64,000 nucleotides of DNA from Chloroflexales bacterium ZM16-3 (GTDB lineage: Bacteria; Chloroflexota; Chloroflexia; Chloroflexales; Chloroflexaceae): positions 1 through 64,000 of the forward strand of contig RYFE02000006.1 in the NCBI GenBank assembly GCA_004138175.2. Direction: 5' to 3'. Each line of letters starts with the position of its first letter. Position 1 is the stretch's first letter. Positions 7,453 through 16,402 of this stretch are shown piece after piece. Under the pieces are notes generated by a model. That model saw only the letters and a program-made list of their open reading frames with translations. It was not told where the DNA came from and did not search any database. The position numbers were made by a program, and so were the translations under genes.

Positions 7453-8061
7453 ATGTCCGACCTCACCCCAAGCCGATTCGAGTCGCTTCAGCGCCGCTAC
7501 CGCGAGGGCGACCTGCCATGGGATCGCGAACTTCCCCCGCCCGAGGTCGTCGCCATCGCCGAGCATATTCCACCCGGTCGTATCCTCGACCTCGGCTGCG
7601 GCTCGGGGCGGGCATGCATCTACCTGGCCAAGCACGGCTGGCGGGCCGATGGGGTCGACTTCGTGCCCGAGGCGGTCGCCCTAGCCGAGGGGCGCGTGCG
7701 CGAGGCGGGCGTGGCCGAGCAGGTGCGCCTGCACCAGGGCTCCGTCTCCGCTATGCCCTTTCTGGAGCCCTTCTACGATCTGGTGATCGACGTGGGCTGC
7801 ATGCACGCTTTCCAGGGCGAGGAGCTGCGCGCCTACGCCAGCGAGCTGCGCCGCCTGCTCCGCCCTGGCGGTCTCTACCTGCTTTTCGCCCATCTGCGCA
7901 CTCACCCCGATGAGGCTCTTGGCATCCCCGAGGCGACCATCCGCGACCTGTTCGCGGGCGACTTTCAGTTCGAGCATGTTGAGCACGGCGAGACCGTCGT
8001 CTCCGACAAGCGCTGGGACTCGGCCTGGTTCTACATCCGCAGGTTGAGTGTTGAGTGTTGA
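7453..8061 (+). CDS. SAM-dependent class I methyltransferase
   Basis: The 202-residue protein has the Rossmann SAM motif ILDLGCGSGRACIYLA, an acidic motif II (GVDFVPEAV) and a post-motif region VIDVGCMHAF similar to thiopurine/tellurite-type methyltransferases. The substrate cannot be told. I chose the ATG at 7453 because AAGGAG is at 7441-7446; the frame is open from 7396. The last codons (LSVEC and stop) are read from a TTGAGTG tandem repeat, so the native C terminus may have been altered by repeat expansion. The next base pairs begin a MITE-like repeat. Confidence 0.8.
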   Translation: MSDLTPSRFESLQRRYREGDLPWDRELPPPEVVAIAEHIPPGRILDLGCGSGRACIYLAKHGWRADGVDFVPEAVALAEGRVREAGVAEQVRLHQGSVSAMPFLEPFYDLVIDVGCMHAFQGEELRAYASELRRLLRPGGLYLLFAHLRTHPDEALGIPEATIRDLFAGDFQFEHVEHGETVVSDKRWDSAWFYIRRLSVEC

Positions 8062-8067
8062 GTGTTG
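8044..8067. repeat. TTGAGTG tandem forming a gene's 3' end
   Basis: Three TTGAGTG units plus a partial fourth supply the last codons and the TGA of the upstream methyltransferase. A similar TGTTGAA tandem is at 1942-1966. Confidence 0.6.
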
Positions 8068-8070
8068 CTG

Positions 8071-8250
8071 GGCAATATCATAAAACTCGCCCTGTGCAGC
8101 ACCGCCCGGCGGCTGAATCCGCGGGCTATGGTCTGCGAAGCCCGCCTTCGCGGGCTGGCCGAGGTCGCGAAGGCGGCCTTTGTCGATCCGTAGACCGCCC
8201 GTTTACGGGCCGGGCGCTCAGGGTGTCAGGGCGAGTTTTGTGGTATTGCC
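8071..8250. repeat. Complete GGCAATA-TIR MITE-like element, 180 bp
   Basis: The ends are inverted repeats of 24 bases with two mismatches: GGCAATATCATAAAACTCGC at the left, its counterpart with CC and CA at the right. The interior contains GAAGCCCGCCTTCGCGGGC-type hairpins and the block CCGCCCGTTTACGGGCCGGG, also found at 33480-33520 and, inverted, at 45060-45095. No ORF is contained, so movement would need a transposase in trans. It lies between a methyltransferase stop and the end of a small tad-cluster ORF. No clear target duplication was seen. Confidence 0.75.
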
Positions 8251-8392
8251 ATCCACCATATTCAACGCGCTGCACCTGCTCGCAGAGCGCGCGCGCCTCG
8301 GGCAGGGCGGACACGATCTGGCGCAGGGCCGTCGCGTAGTTGTCTAGGTCGCTGTAGAGCGACTCGTTGGCCCGCCGGAACAGCTGCTGCAT
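8126..8392 (-). CDS. Small tad-cluster ORF fused to a MITE-like element
   Basis: The first 47 codons (from MQQLFRRANESL to QRVEYGG) encode a helical, charged peptide with no recognised family. At base 8250 the frame enters the MITE-like element, and the remaining 41 residues, rich in Arg and Pro, are repeat-encoded. The ATG at 8392 has GGGGAA upstream and lies 25 bases after the TadG-like gene, so it would be the last gene of the tad transcript. The native C terminus was probably lost to the insertion. Real but truncated is my preferred reading; a chance ORF cannot be excluded. Confidence 0.4.
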   Translation of the reverse strand: MQQLFRRANESLYSDLDNYATALRQIVSALPEARALCEQVQRVEYGGWQYHKTRPDTLSARPVNGRSTDRQRPPSRPRPAREGGLRRP

Positions 8393-8416
8393 GGTGTTCC
8401 CCTTACCCGCCAAGTG

Positions 8417-9484
8417 CTACCGCTTCAGATTTACCGCCCAGACGCCCGTCTCTACGCCGCTACCCTCGCCGATCATGGCCCCAGCCGAGACGTAGTCGTC
8501 CAGCAGATTCATGGTGAGGGAGTTCTTGCCATAGTTGTAGTTGAGATCGACGGCGATGAAGTAGGCCAGCTGGTAGTAGAGCCCGCCGTGCCCATCGGGA
8601 AGCGGCACGTAGACAGGCACCACAGCCGTGGTGGTCCCCATGGTGATCCGGTGGATGATCGCGGCTCGCAGGGAGCCCCAGACAGGGCTGCCGGAGGGCA
8701 GCTCGCGGTTGATCCGCAGCTGGTTCGGCGAGCCCTGACACCACCAGTAGGTCAGATTCTCTGCCACAGTCGGGCTCTCGCAGTCGTTGCCGGTCTCGGG
8801 AGTGCCGGCCACATCACGGAAGGAGACGTGGGCGAAGTTGGCATCGGTAATAACATCGTCAAGCTCATCGGGCAGCTGCTCGCCGGGGGCGAGGTAGCTG
8901 TAGTCATTCATAATCTCGCCGCGCAGATCGACCCGCAGGTGGCCCATGCGCAGCAGCGTGTTCATGGCCGAGTCGCTGATCGCCAGCGGGATGAGATCTT
9001 GGCCGATGGCGGTGCCGAGCGGGCCATAGATCGAGGTGCCCATGGCCCCCACCGTCAGGGTGCGCTGGCCCATCACCCGCATAAAGAAGGTCTCGAAGGT
9101 GAAGGTCATCGTGACCCGCACGCCGTCCGCATCGCTTGGCGGGGCCAGATCATCCTCGACCGGGCCGATGATTGTGTCGGGGTCCTCGCGAGAGACATAG
9201 CTGGCCTGCCACATGGCGTCGGCGGCGGCGATATTGTTGTCGGCGAGCAGGAACTCGCTGATGGTGGTGTTGATCACATCGCCGTGACGTCCGTCACTCT
9301 TGATGGCGATCAGCACGCGGGTGGCCGCGAGCGAGGCGGCATCGGCGGCGTTGTTCACCCGTCGGCGCTGGCCAAACGCGTTGGCACCGTCCAGAGCCAG
9401 GCCGAGGAAGGCCACCAGCAGAATAAAGGCTAGGGCGACGATCACCAGCGCCTGGCCCTCGGCTCGTTGGCGCGCGAGAGTCAT
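8417..9484 (-). CDS. TadG-like pilus assembly protein
   Basis: The 355-residue protein starts with a short basic stretch, then EGQALVIVALAFILLVAFLG, one membrane segment, and the Tad-protein motif GQRRRVNNAADAASLAATR typical of TadG/Flp-assembly proteins. The rest is a predicted extracytoplasmic domain of unknown fold. It likely anchors or organises the Flp pilus at the membrane. I chose the ATG at 9484 because GGGAGG lies upstream; the longer frame starting at 9559 runs through a palindromic repeat. It is near the 3' end of the minus-strand tad cluster. Confidence 0.8.
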   Translation of the reverse strand: MTLARQRAEGQALVIVALAFILLVAFLGLALDGANAFGQRRRVNNAADAASLAATRVLIAIKSDGRHGDVINTTISEFLLADNNIAAADAMWQASYVSREDPDTIIGPVEDDLAPPSDADGVRVTMTFTFETFFMRVMGQRTLTVGAMGTSIYGPLGTAIGQDLIPLAISDSAMNTLLRMGHLRVDLRGEIMNDYSYLAPGEQLPDELDDVITDANFAHVSFRDVAGTPETGNDCESPTVAENLTYWWCQGSPNQLRINRELPSGSPVWGSLRAAIIHRITMGTTTAVVPVYVPLPDGHGGLYYQLAYFIAVDLNYNYGKNSLTMNLLDDYVSAGAMIGEGSGVETGVWAVNLKR

Positions 9485-9505
9485 AGGTTGGGCCTCCCTT
9501 TGTTG

Positions 9506-9557
9506 GATTGCAGATTGTAGATTGCAGATTGCAGCGCACAATCTGCAATCTGCAATC
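9506..9557. repeat. Palindromic TTGCAGA tandem element
   Basis: GATTGCAG units on the left arm and their inverse on the right arm fill the gap between two tad genes, ending three bases before the TadE stop. Same family as the element inside nadB. Confidence 0.75.
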
Positions 9558-9559
9558 AC

Positions 9560-9961
9560 CTAGTGGCAGCCGCCGAACTGCGGCACGATAGTGCCATTGC
9601 GCAGCCTGATCGTCGGGCCGGAGCCGGCCAGGCCGAAGAGCACATGGTAGGTGTAGGTGACAGTGATCTCAGTCTGCGGGCCGCTAGTGCCACTAGCGCA
9701 GGGCGTGATCATAATATCGCCATCGGTGATAGCCGGGTGGAGATCGCGCAGCTCGTGGCGGATCTGGTCGCGCACGCCCTGGACATCGCCAGGGTTCTGC
9801 GCCGCGTAGTAGCCGCCCTCGGCCACCGCGTTGCGGATGAATATGTCGGTGGTGTAGGCAAGCGAGAAGTCCACCATGCCAAAGACAATCAGCAGCAACA
9901 GCGGGAGCGTCAGGGTCAGTTCGACCACCGACTGCCCGCAGCTTCTATGTCGTGCGCGCAT
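9560..9961 (-). CDS. TadE-like pseudopilin-type protein
   Basis: The 133-residue protein has the TadE signature GQSVVELTLTLPLLLLIVFG, with the Glu of prepilin-like sequences next to a hydrophobic segment, followed by a short extracytoplasmic domain with two cysteines. It should be a minor pseudopilin of the Tad pilus. The ATG at 9961 has GAGGAG upstream; a longer frame begins at 9985. It lies between the PT-rich TadE protein and the TadG-like gene. Confidence 0.8.
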   Translation of the reverse strand: MRARHRSCGQSVVELTLTLPLLLLIVFGMVDFSLAYTTDIFIRNAVAEGGYYAAQNPGDVQGVRDQIRHELRDLHPAITDGDIMITPCASGTSGPQTEITVTYTYHVLFGLAGSGPTIRLRNGTIVPQFGGCH

Positions 9962-10068
9962 AAAATCGCTCCTCAAAACCTGCAATATGATGATGCGTCG
10001 GGTTACTTTCTGAGGAACATATCACTTGCTGATGCGCTCCGCCCAACCCCCAACCCCCAACCCCTGAC

Positions 10069-11550
10069 CTACGGGCAGAATGGCGGCACGGCGCCCTGGG
10101 CCTGGTTCTGCACCTGGACATCGCCCAGGCCGGGGCCGTTCGGGCCGGGCGCGTTATCAACCTGGTCGGTGCTAATGGTGAGCTGGACGTTGGCCGGGTA
10201 GCTGTTGGCCGGGCAGGCCGTGGCGAACCCGCTGGCGTCGGTCGGCCCAAGGGTCACCGTGTCATGAAAGGTGACGCCGCCAAAGACATAGCTGATATGG
10301 ACGGTGATCGTCTTGCCCGCCACCCCGACACCTCCCAGGCTGGTGTAGACGCGGCCAGAGAGGTAGAGCCCTGCGTTGCCGCTGCTCCCCGGGTTGTAGT
10401 GCTTCACGGCGCTGAGCGACACCGAGACCCCCGGCGGCGGTGTGGGCGTGGGCGTGCTGGTGATCGTCGGCGTGGCCGTTGGCGGGAGGCTCGTCGGTGT
10501 GATCGTCGGCGTGTTGGTTCGCGTCGGCGTGTTGGTTCGCGTCGGCGTGTTGGTTCGCGTCGGCGTGTTGGTTCGCGTGTTGGTCACCGTCGGCGTGTTC
10601 GTCTGGGTCGGCGTCGGTGTGTTGGTTCGTGTCGGCTTGGGCGTGCTCGTTGGCTTGGGCGTCCGCGTCGGCTTGGGCGTGCGCGTCGGCCTAGGCGTCC
10701 GCGTCGGCGTGCTCGTCCGCGTCGGCGTGCTCGTCCGCGTCGGCGTGCAGATGGAGATCGGGCATGCCGTGGCGGTTCTCGTGCGCGTCGGCGTACTCGT
10801 GCGTGTCGGCGTGCGCGTCGGCGTGTTGGTCACTGTCGGCGTGTTGGTCGGCGTGTTGGTCACCGTCGGCGTGTTGGTCACTGTCGGCGTGCGCGTGCGC
10901 GTCGGCGTGTTGGTCACCGTGGCCGTATTCGTCGCGGTTCCCGTCTCGGTGGGCGTCGCCGTCTCGGTCGGCGTCGCCGTCTCGGTCGGCGTCGCCGTCT
11001 CGGTCGGCGTATTCGTCGGCGTCGATGTCTCGGTCGGCGTCGGCGTATTCGTCGGCGTGTTGGTCGGCGTCGGCGTGACCGTAGGCAGCAGGCCGGCAGG
11101 CGGCGCGCGCAGGCCGTCGCAGCCGGTGGTGATCGTCCGCATCGACACGGCATCCAGGTCGAAGCCGTCGAAAACCCCCGCGCTGAACGGGTCGAGCGGC
11201 TCGATCCGGTAGCTCACCGTGACTGTCACCGGGTCGCCATAGTTCTGGAGGTAGGGGCCGCTATAGTCGATCCGCATCGTATTAAAGATCAGGTCGGTGT
11301 CGGCGAAGGCCGGCACGTGGGCCACCGTATCGGCACGGATCATGTCCAGCTCCGCCGGGCTGGGGCAGGGGCGCACGGCGGCGGCGCGTGCGCCCTCGCG
11401 GGCCGCGTTGTTGATCTGGGCGTACATAAAGAGCAGGTAGCCCAGGTTGATGATCCCGAGCAGCAGCAGCAGCAGCAGCGGCAGCACCAGGGCGAACTCA
11501 ACCACGCTCTGCGCCCCACGGCGAGGAAGATCCGGCTTGTGTCGGCTCAT
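10069..11550 (-). CDS. TadE-like protein with long Pro/Thr-rich stalk and C-terminal beta domain
   Basis: The 493-residue protein begins with a TadE domain: [20 protein letters not shown], one membrane segment, then [12 protein letters not shown]. After about residue 155 comes a 215-residue low-complexity stalk of TPT, TNTPT and TETATPT units. The C-terminal 120 residues (from [15 protein letters not shown]) look like an Ig-like beta domain. The stalk would hold this domain away from the cell surface. Normal TadE proteins have only about 150-200 residues, so this is an unusual adhesin-like fusion. Repeat number is probably unstable, because the coding DNA is a minisatellite. Confidence 0.8.
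   Translation of the reverse strand: MSRHKPDLPRRGAQSVVEFALVLPLLLLLLLGIINLGYLLFMYAQINNAAREGARAAAVRPCPSPAELDMIRADTVAHVPAFADTDLIFNTMRIDYSGPYLQNYGDPVTVTVSYRIEPLDPFSAGVFDGFDLDAVSMRTITTGCDGLRAPPAGLLPTVTPTPTNTPTNTPTPTETSTPTNTPTETATPTETATPTETATPTETGTATNTATVTNTPTRTRTPTVTNTPTVTNTPTNTPTVTNTPTRTPTRTSTPTRTRTATACPISICTPTRTSTPTRTSTPTRTPRPTRTPKPTRTPKPTSTPKPTRTNTPTPTQTNTPTVTNTRTNTPTRTNTPTRTNTPTRTNTPTITPTSLPPTATPTITSTPTPTPPPGVSVSLSAVKHYNPGSSGNAGLYLSGRVYTSLGGVGVAGKTITVHISYVFGGVTFHDTVTLGPTDASGFATACPANSYPANVQLTISTDQVDNAPGPNGPGLGDVQVQNQAQGAVPPFCP
10440..11090. repeat. Coding minisatellite for the Pro/Thr stalk
   Basis: Imperfect units of 6-18 bases built around GTCGGCGT and GTTGGTTCGC repeat for about 650 bases. 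They encode TPT/TNTPT/TRTPT repeats on the minus strand. Length variation between strains is likely. Confidence 0.8.
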
Positions 11551-11570
11551 AGGTGTATCTTCCTGGAAGG

Positions 11571-12815
11571 CTACTTCGCCCAGTCGCGGCTCAGCGTCGC
11601 GCTCATCTGGCCCTGCTCGCTACTGATGGCCATCAGGGTAGCCATATCCTTGCGGATATCGATCTTCTGCTCCAACTGCGGCGGGTCGCCGCCGATCAGG
11701 ACGTGGTAGGTGCCCACAGGGAGATTCAGCGACTCGCCCAGGCTGGCGCTGCCGGCCTGGCCTCCCTGGGCGTCGAGGACGCGGTAGCGCAGCGTGAGGG
11801 CCTGCTTGAGTGCGTCGCCGAGCTGGTTCACATCGGCGGCGCCGAAGTAGCTGCCGCCGCCAGCCTCGGCGATTTCCGCCATACGCGCCTGGAGCTCCGG
11901 GGCAATGTCGAAGCCCACCACGCTCACGCGCACCTGAGGGTTATCGGCGTGCAGGCGCGTCGCCTCGGCCACCGGGTCGCCGTCGCAGCTCTCCTCGCCG
12001 TCGCTCAGCAGCACCACCAGGGTCTCGCCCTGCGCGTCGCCCAGGTCGGAGGCGATCGCGGCCAGCGAGCTGCCGATCGGCGTGCGGCTGAGGTTCACCG
12101 GCTGGATGGAGTCGATCTGGGAAAGCAGCGACTCGCGGCTCAGCGGCGCCAGCGGGCTGAGCAGCTCGATATCGCTACAGTCATCGGCCCGGTTGCGCCC
12201 GTAGGTGCGCAGGGCAACATTGGTCGATTCGCCAAGATCCTGCACGAGCGCACCCATGGCCTGGCGGGCGATCTCGATCTTGCGCTGGCCATCGATCCGG
12301 GCCAGCATACTCCCCGAGGCATCAAAAATGAAGTAGATATTCTCGACGGTCGCCGCCGCATCGGCTGGCCGCACGATCAGGACACCATCGCCAGCGGCCG
12401 CACCTGCTGCGCCAGATAGCGCGGTGGGCGCCGGGGTGGGCAGGGCACCAACCATGGCTTGCTGGCTAACCGCCGGCAGGCTGGATGGCAGGGCCGAGGT
12501 GCCGCCAGCGGACAGGGCGCGCAGCCCGCCGAGCAGCCCCAGCACAATCAGGGCAACTGCGGTCACCGCGAGCCCCCGCCTGCGCCCTGAGCGCTCGCGC
12601 GGCGGCGCGGCGGCTGTCGGCGCCTGGGCGCGCTCCATGCCCTGCTTGAGCTGAATATCGGCCAGCAGCGACTCGGCCTCGGGGTAGGCACCGCCGCCCT
12701 GCGACTGAAGCTGCCGCAGCGTGCTGATCGCCTCCTCCCAGCGCGCCGTGCGGAAGAAGGTGAGGGCCTGGTCGTAGAGCTGGTCTGGCGTGAGCTGGTC
12801 GGCCTGGGCGTCCAT
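11571..12815 (-). CDS. VWA-domain protein with N-terminal TPR-like region and membrane anchor
   Basis: The 414 residues show a TPR-like helical pair at about 10-60, one membrane segment at about 80-100 ([18 protein letters not shown]), and a von Willebrand factor A domain at about 160-340 with an intact metal site: DASGS, a central Thr (RTPIGSS) and SDGEES. A short beta domain follows. Metal-dependent ligand binding outside the membrane is likely. Position between tadC and tadE suggests a role in pilus assembly or adhesion, as for VWA proteins seen in other Tad clusters. Confidence 0.75.
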   Translation of the reverse strand: MDAQADQLTPDQLYDQALTFFRTARWEEAISTLRQLQSQGGGAYPEAESLLADIQLKQGMERAQAPTAAAPPRERSGRRRGLAVTAVALIVLGLLGGLRALSAGGTSALPSSLPAVSQQAMVGALPTPAPTALSGAAGAAAGDGVLIVRPADAAATVENIYFIFDASGSMLARIDGQRKIEIARQAMGALVQDLGESTNVALRTYGRNRADDCSDIELLSPLAPLSRESLLSQIDSIQPVNLSRTPIGSSLAAIASDLGDAQGETLVVLLSDGEESCDGDPVAEATRLHADNPQVRVSVVGFDIAPELQARMAEIAEAGGGSYFGAADVNQLGDALKQALTLRYRVLDAQGGQAGSASLGESLNLPVGTYHVLIGGDPPQLEQKIDIRKDMATLMAISSEQGQMSATLSRDWAK

Positions 12816-12830
12816 AGCGGCTACTCCTGA

Positions 12831-12913
12831 ATTGCAGATTGCAGATTGTTAATTGCAGATTGTCCGAGCCACGGCATGTCAGAGATAGCTATCGCAGAGC
12901 GCAATCTGCAATC
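12831..12913. repeat. TTGCAGA palindromic element between VWA gene and tadC
   Basis: The left arm is ATTGCAGATTGCAGATTG and a variant unit; the right arm has CAATCTGCAATC. About 50 non-repeat bases separate the arms. It fills nearly the whole gap and so probably overlaps the 5' leader of the VWA gene. Confidence 0.7.
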
Positions 12914-12916
12914 GAG

Positions 12917-13852
12917 CTAGACTCCCATGTTCAGCAGCTGGGGCACGGCCGGCCCCAGCAGGACGGCGAAGATCGCCGGGAAGATCAGGAAGACCAGCGG
13001 GAACATGATCTTGACCGGGGCCTGGTTGGCCTTCTCGTGGGCGCGCTGGCGTCGGCGCACCCGCATATCCTCGGACTGTGTCTTCAGCACGCGCCCGATG
13101 CTCACACCAAGCTCGTCGGCCTGGTTCAGCGCGGTGACAAAGCTGAGGATATCGGGCACCCCCGTGCGCTCGCCCAGCCCGTTCAGCGAGGCGCGACGGC
13201 TCTGGCCCATGCCGATGTCGCGCAGCACACGGGCGAACTCCCGCGAGAGGTCGTTGTCCCAGCGGGCCATGATCTCCTGGAGGCTGCTCTCAAAGCTCAG
13301 GCCGGCCTCGATGGTGATCGTCAGCATGTCCAGGGCGTCGGGCAGGGCGTTGGTGATCTGGCCCTGGCGGCGCGTGATCCGCCGCGTGATCCAGAACTTC
13401 GGCAGCGAGAAGCCGCAGAAGGCCACCACGCCGAGCATCATGATGTTGACGAAGCTGAGCGGGAACTCGGCCAGCCAGCAGTACAGCACGCCGACGCCGA
13501 GCAGGCTGACCCCGCAGATCAATCGCAGGCCGAGGAACTCAACGATGCCCAGACCGCGCGCGCCAGACATGAGCAGGAGTTGCTGTGAGGCCCGGAGGCG
13601 CGTCTCCGGCCACATCCAGCTGAAGAGCCGGGCCATACGGCGCAGCAGCGGGAAGATCACCCGGTCGATAAAGGGCCGCGACAGCTCGATCTCCTGGAAG
13701 AGGTCGGCGCTCGGCCGCTCATCGCCCAGGTAGCGCTCCAGCCGATCAGACAGGGCGGGGCGGCGGCGGGATTGAACTAGCCCCCACACCACCAGCAGCA
13801 CGCTGCCACCGGCCATGACGCTGATCAGGATTGCGAGCGTAAGTGTGTCCAT
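12917..13852 (-). CDS. tadC: TadC-like inner-membrane platform protein (T2SSF domain)
   Basis: The 311-residue protein has an N-terminal membrane segment, two more in the middle, and two at the C terminus around a cytoplasmic T2SSF helical domain with the family pattern LPDALDMLTITIEAGLSFE and LNQADELGVSIGRVL. It forms the inner-membrane platform with TadB on which the TadA ATPase acts. I chose the ATG at 13852; the frame extends to 14026 only through a GGAGTCGG/GGGTTGGG repeat that encodes low-complexity residues. Confidence 0.88.
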   Translation of the reverse strand: MDTLTLAILISVMAGGSVLLVVWGLVQSRRRPALSDRLERYLGDERPSADLFQEIELSRPFIDRVIFPLLRRMARLFSWMWPETRLRASQQLLLMSGARGLGIVEFLGLRLICGVSLLGVGVLYCWLAEFPLSFVNIMMLGVVAFCGFSLPKFWITRRITRRQGQITNALPDALDMLTITIEAGLSFESSLQEIMARWDNDLSREFARVLRDIGMGQSRRASLNGLGERTGVPDILSFVTALNQADELGVSIGRVLKTQSEDMRVRRRQRAHEKANQAPVKIMFPLVFLIFPAIFAVLLGPAVPQLLNMGV

Positions 13853-13880
13853 AACCGTGATCAACCTCTTCTGTATAGTC

Positions 13881-14006
13881 CCAACCCCCAACCCCCAACC
13901 CCCAACCCCCAACCCCCAACCCCCAACCCCCGACTCCCGACTCCTGACCCCCGACTCCCGACTCCTGTCCCCCGACTCCCGACTCCTGTCCCCCGACTCC
14001 TGTCCC
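13881..14006. repeat. CCCCAAC and CCCGACTCC tandem repeats between tadB and tadC
   Basis: About seven CCCCAAC heptamers are followed by units of CCCGACTCC, CTGACCC and CTGTCCC. The tract ends directly at the tadB stop codon. CCCCAAC-type tracts also occur at 10047, 37220, 57685 and 57766, and the GACTCC type occurs inside mnmA. Confidence 0.8.
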
Positions 14007-14981
14007 CTACACCTTAATGTCGGCAATCTTCTGGATCACCAGGAAGCCGATCACCGCGCTGATGCCTGCCCCCGCCGGGATGCACAGCGTGATCCCGGGC
14101 TGGAACAGCTTGCCCATATAGTCTGGGTTGATCATGAACAGGATCCCAGCCAGGCCAAAGGGCAGCCCGCCGATCACATACGAGGACATGCGCTGCATCG
14201 AGGTGATCACCCGCACCTCGCGGCGCAGCTTATCGCGCTCACGGATCGTCACGCTGATGCTGTCCAGGATCTCAGTCAGGTTGCCGCCCACCCGGCCATT
14301 GATCTTGATCGCCGTGACGACAAGCTCCAGGTCGGTGCTCTGCAGGCGTGCCACCAGATTGTCCAGAGCGTCGCTAAGGCTCAGTCCAAGGCGCACCTCC
14401 TGGGTCACGCGCTCAAGCTCGCTGCGGGTGGGTTCGCGGGCCTCCTTCGCCACCATCGTCAGGGCCTGGGCCAGGCTGAAGCCGCCGCGCAGTGCGCCGC
14501 AGATCATCGTCAGGGTCTCGGCGAGCTGCTCGCCGAAGAGGGTGCTGCGGCGGCTGCTCAGCGAGCGCAGCCAGAGAACCGGGGCGATGAACCCAATGAT
14601 CAGAGCGATCGGGATCACCAGCAGGTCACGCCAGATCAGCAGGGCGCCCAGCGAGAGGAGCAGCGGGATGGCGACCCGCAGCAGGATCCACTCGGGCACC
14701 TTCAGGGACAGGTTGGCCTGCTCAAGCTGGCGGGCGATCTGCTGGGCGAACCCGCGCCGCCCGATGTTCTCGTTGATCCGCTCGGCGATGCGGGCGCTCG
14801 GCAGGTCGGCCACACGCTCGGCCTCGTCCACCCCGTACACATCGTCGCTCAGGTAGGTCTGCAGGCGTGAGGCCAGCGGGTTGGAGTCGCTGGTCAGCGC
14901 GCGCAGCCCGATCACCAGCACGATGATCGTGAGCGAGGCCAGGGCCGCCGCGCCCAGGATGATGATTGTTGTGCTATCCAT
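14007..14981 (-). CDS. tadB: TadB-like inner-membrane platform protein (T2SSF domain)
   Basis: The 324-residue protein has an N-terminal membrane helix, two central helices and two C-terminal helices flanking a T2SSF domain. Motifs LAETLTMICGALRGGFSLAQ and IKINGRVGGNLTEILDSIS are typical of TadB. It partners TadC as the platform of the Tad machine. Only three bases separate it from the upstream tadA, so translation is probably coupled. Confidence 0.9.
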   Translation of the reverse strand: MDSTTIIILGAAALASLTIIVLVIGLRALTSDSNPLASRLQTYLSDDVYGVDEAERVADLPSARIAERINENIGRRGFAQQIARQLEQANLSLKVPEWILLRVAIPLLLSLGALLIWRDLLVIPIALIIGFIAPVLWLRSLSSRRSTLFGEQLAETLTMICGALRGGFSLAQALTMVAKEAREPTRSELERVTQEVRLGLSLSDALDNLVARLQSTDLELVVTAIKINGRVGGNLTEILDSISVTIRERDKLRREVRVITSMQRMSSYVIGGLPFGLAGILFMINPDYMGKLFQPGITLCIPAGAGISAVIGFLVIQKIADIKV

Positions 14982-14984
14982 ACG

Positions 14985-16388
14985 CTACGCGCCTCCGGCC
15001 TGCCGCCCGCCGAAGCCGAAGACGCTCGGCGGCAGATTGATCCCGTTCTGCTGAAGCTTCTCCAGAAAGCGCGGGCGGATGCCGGTGGGCATGATCTTGC
15101 CCACCACCTTGCCGTCACGCACGCCCTGCTGCTGGAAGGCGAAGATCTCAGACATGGTGATCACATCGCCCTCCATGCCGGTCAGCTCGTTCACCTTGAC
15201 GATCTTGCGCGAGCCATCCTGAAGCCGCTCAAGCTGGATGATCACATGGACGGCGGCCGAGATCTGCTCGCGGATGGCCCGCTGCGGCAAGTCGAGCCCC
15301 GCCATCAGCACCATCGTCTCCAGGCGGCTGATCGCGTCGCGCGGGGTGTTGGCGTGCAGGGTGGTCATCGAGCCGTCGTGGCCAGTGTTCATGGCCTGGA
15401 GCATGTCCAGCGCCTCGCCCGCGCGGCACTCGCCGACCACGATCCGGTCGGGGCGCATACGCAGCGCGTTCACCACCAGGTCGCGGATAGCCACCTCGCC
15501 GCGGCCCTCAATGTTGGCCGGGCGGGTCTCCAGCGTCACCACATGGCGCTGCTGAAGCTGAAGCTCGGCGGCGTTCTCGATGGTGATGATCCGCTCGCCG
15601 TCGGGGATGAACGACGAGAGCATGTTCAGGATCGTGGTCTTGCCGGTGCCGGTGCCGCCAGAGACGACGACGTTCAGGTGGCCGAGCACACAGGCGCGCA
15701 GCAGCTCGATCAGCTCCGTGGTAGCCGCCCCACGGGCGATCAGGTCGGCCGGGCCAAGCGGCTTCTTAAAAAACTTACGGATGGTCAGGGTCGGGCCGTT
15801 CAGGCAGAGCGGCGGGATGATCGCGTTCAGACGCGAGCCATCGGCCAGGCGGGCGTCCACCATCGGGGTTGTCTCATCGCAGCGGCGGCCGAGCGGCGAG
15901 ATGATCCGGTCGATGATCCGCCGGATATGCTCGTCGTTCAGGAAGGTCGCCCCAGTCAGCTCGATCCGCCCGCTGCGCTCGACCCAGATATGGTTTGGGC
16001 CATTGACCATGATCTCGCTCACGCTATCGTCGGCCAGCAGCGGCTCCAGCGGGCCGAGGCCGAGCAGCTCGGCCTGCGCGTAGCGCGTGAGCCGGACGCG
16101 GTCGCGCTCCGTAACGGCGCGGCCCGACGCCTCGATCTGCTCCGTGACGAGGGCGGCGATCCGGCGCGTCCAGTAGTCCGGCTCGCGGCGGGTGTTAGCC
16201 GTCTCTGGCTCAGACACCAGGCGGGACTGCACCTTCGAGATCAGGTCGCGGTCCTCGTTCGAGCTGGCGGCGTAGTCGCTGGCGGTAATCTGACGCGTCG
16301 CGGTCGGGCCCTGGCTGCTCTCGGCATCCGGTGCCTCGCGCTCAGGGGGCGGGCCGCCCTCGGGGCGGGAGAAACGTAGTCGTGGCAT
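14985..16388 (-). CDS. tadA: TadA/CpaF-type secretion ATPase
   Basis: The 467-residue protein is a type II/IV secretion NTPase that powers pilus extension and retraction. Visible motifs are Walker A GGTGTGKTT, the Asp/His boxes around VETRPANIEGRGEVAIRDLV, Walker B RIVVGECRAGEALDML and the downstream GSMTTLHANTP. The first 70 residues are a variable basic, Pro-rich extension. I chose the ATG at 16388; a longer frame from 16508 reads through a GGCGGCTTCGCCGCC repeat. No strong ribosome site is visible because the repeat reaches almost to the start. Confidence 0.92.
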   Translation of the reverse strand: MPRLRFSRPEGGPPPEREAPDAESSQGPTATRQITASDYAASSNEDRDLISKVQSRLVSEPETANTRREPDYWTRRIAALVTEQIEASGRAVTERDRVRLTRYAQAELLGLGPLEPLLADDSVSEIMVNGPNHIWVERSGRIELTGATFLNDEHIRRIIDRIISPLGRRCDETTPMVDARLADGSRLNAIIPPLCLNGPTLTIRKFFKKPLGPADLIARGAATTELIELLRACVLGHLNVVVSGGTGTGKTTILNMLSSFIPDGERIITIENAAELQLQQRHVVTLETRPANIEGRGEVAIRDLVVNALRMRPDRIVVGECRAGEALDMLQAMNTGHDGSMTTLHANTPRDAISRLETMVLMAGLDLPQRAIREQISAAVHVIIQLERLQDGSRKIVKVNELTGMEGDVITMSEIFAFQQQGVRDGKVVGKIMPTGIRPRFLEKLQQNGINLPPSVFGFGGRQAGGA

Positions 16389-16402
16389 GAAGCTTCGCTT
16401 TC

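Noticed and set aside
10264-11709. Plus-strand Arg/Val-rich ORFs over the PT-rich TadE gene
   Set aside because: They are the complement of TPT-coding repeats; the minus-strand frame has a TadE signature and an ordered C-terminal domain.
13881-14006. Possible CRISPR array
   Set aside because: Units are only 7-9 bases long, tandem and without unique spacers, and no cas genes are nearby.
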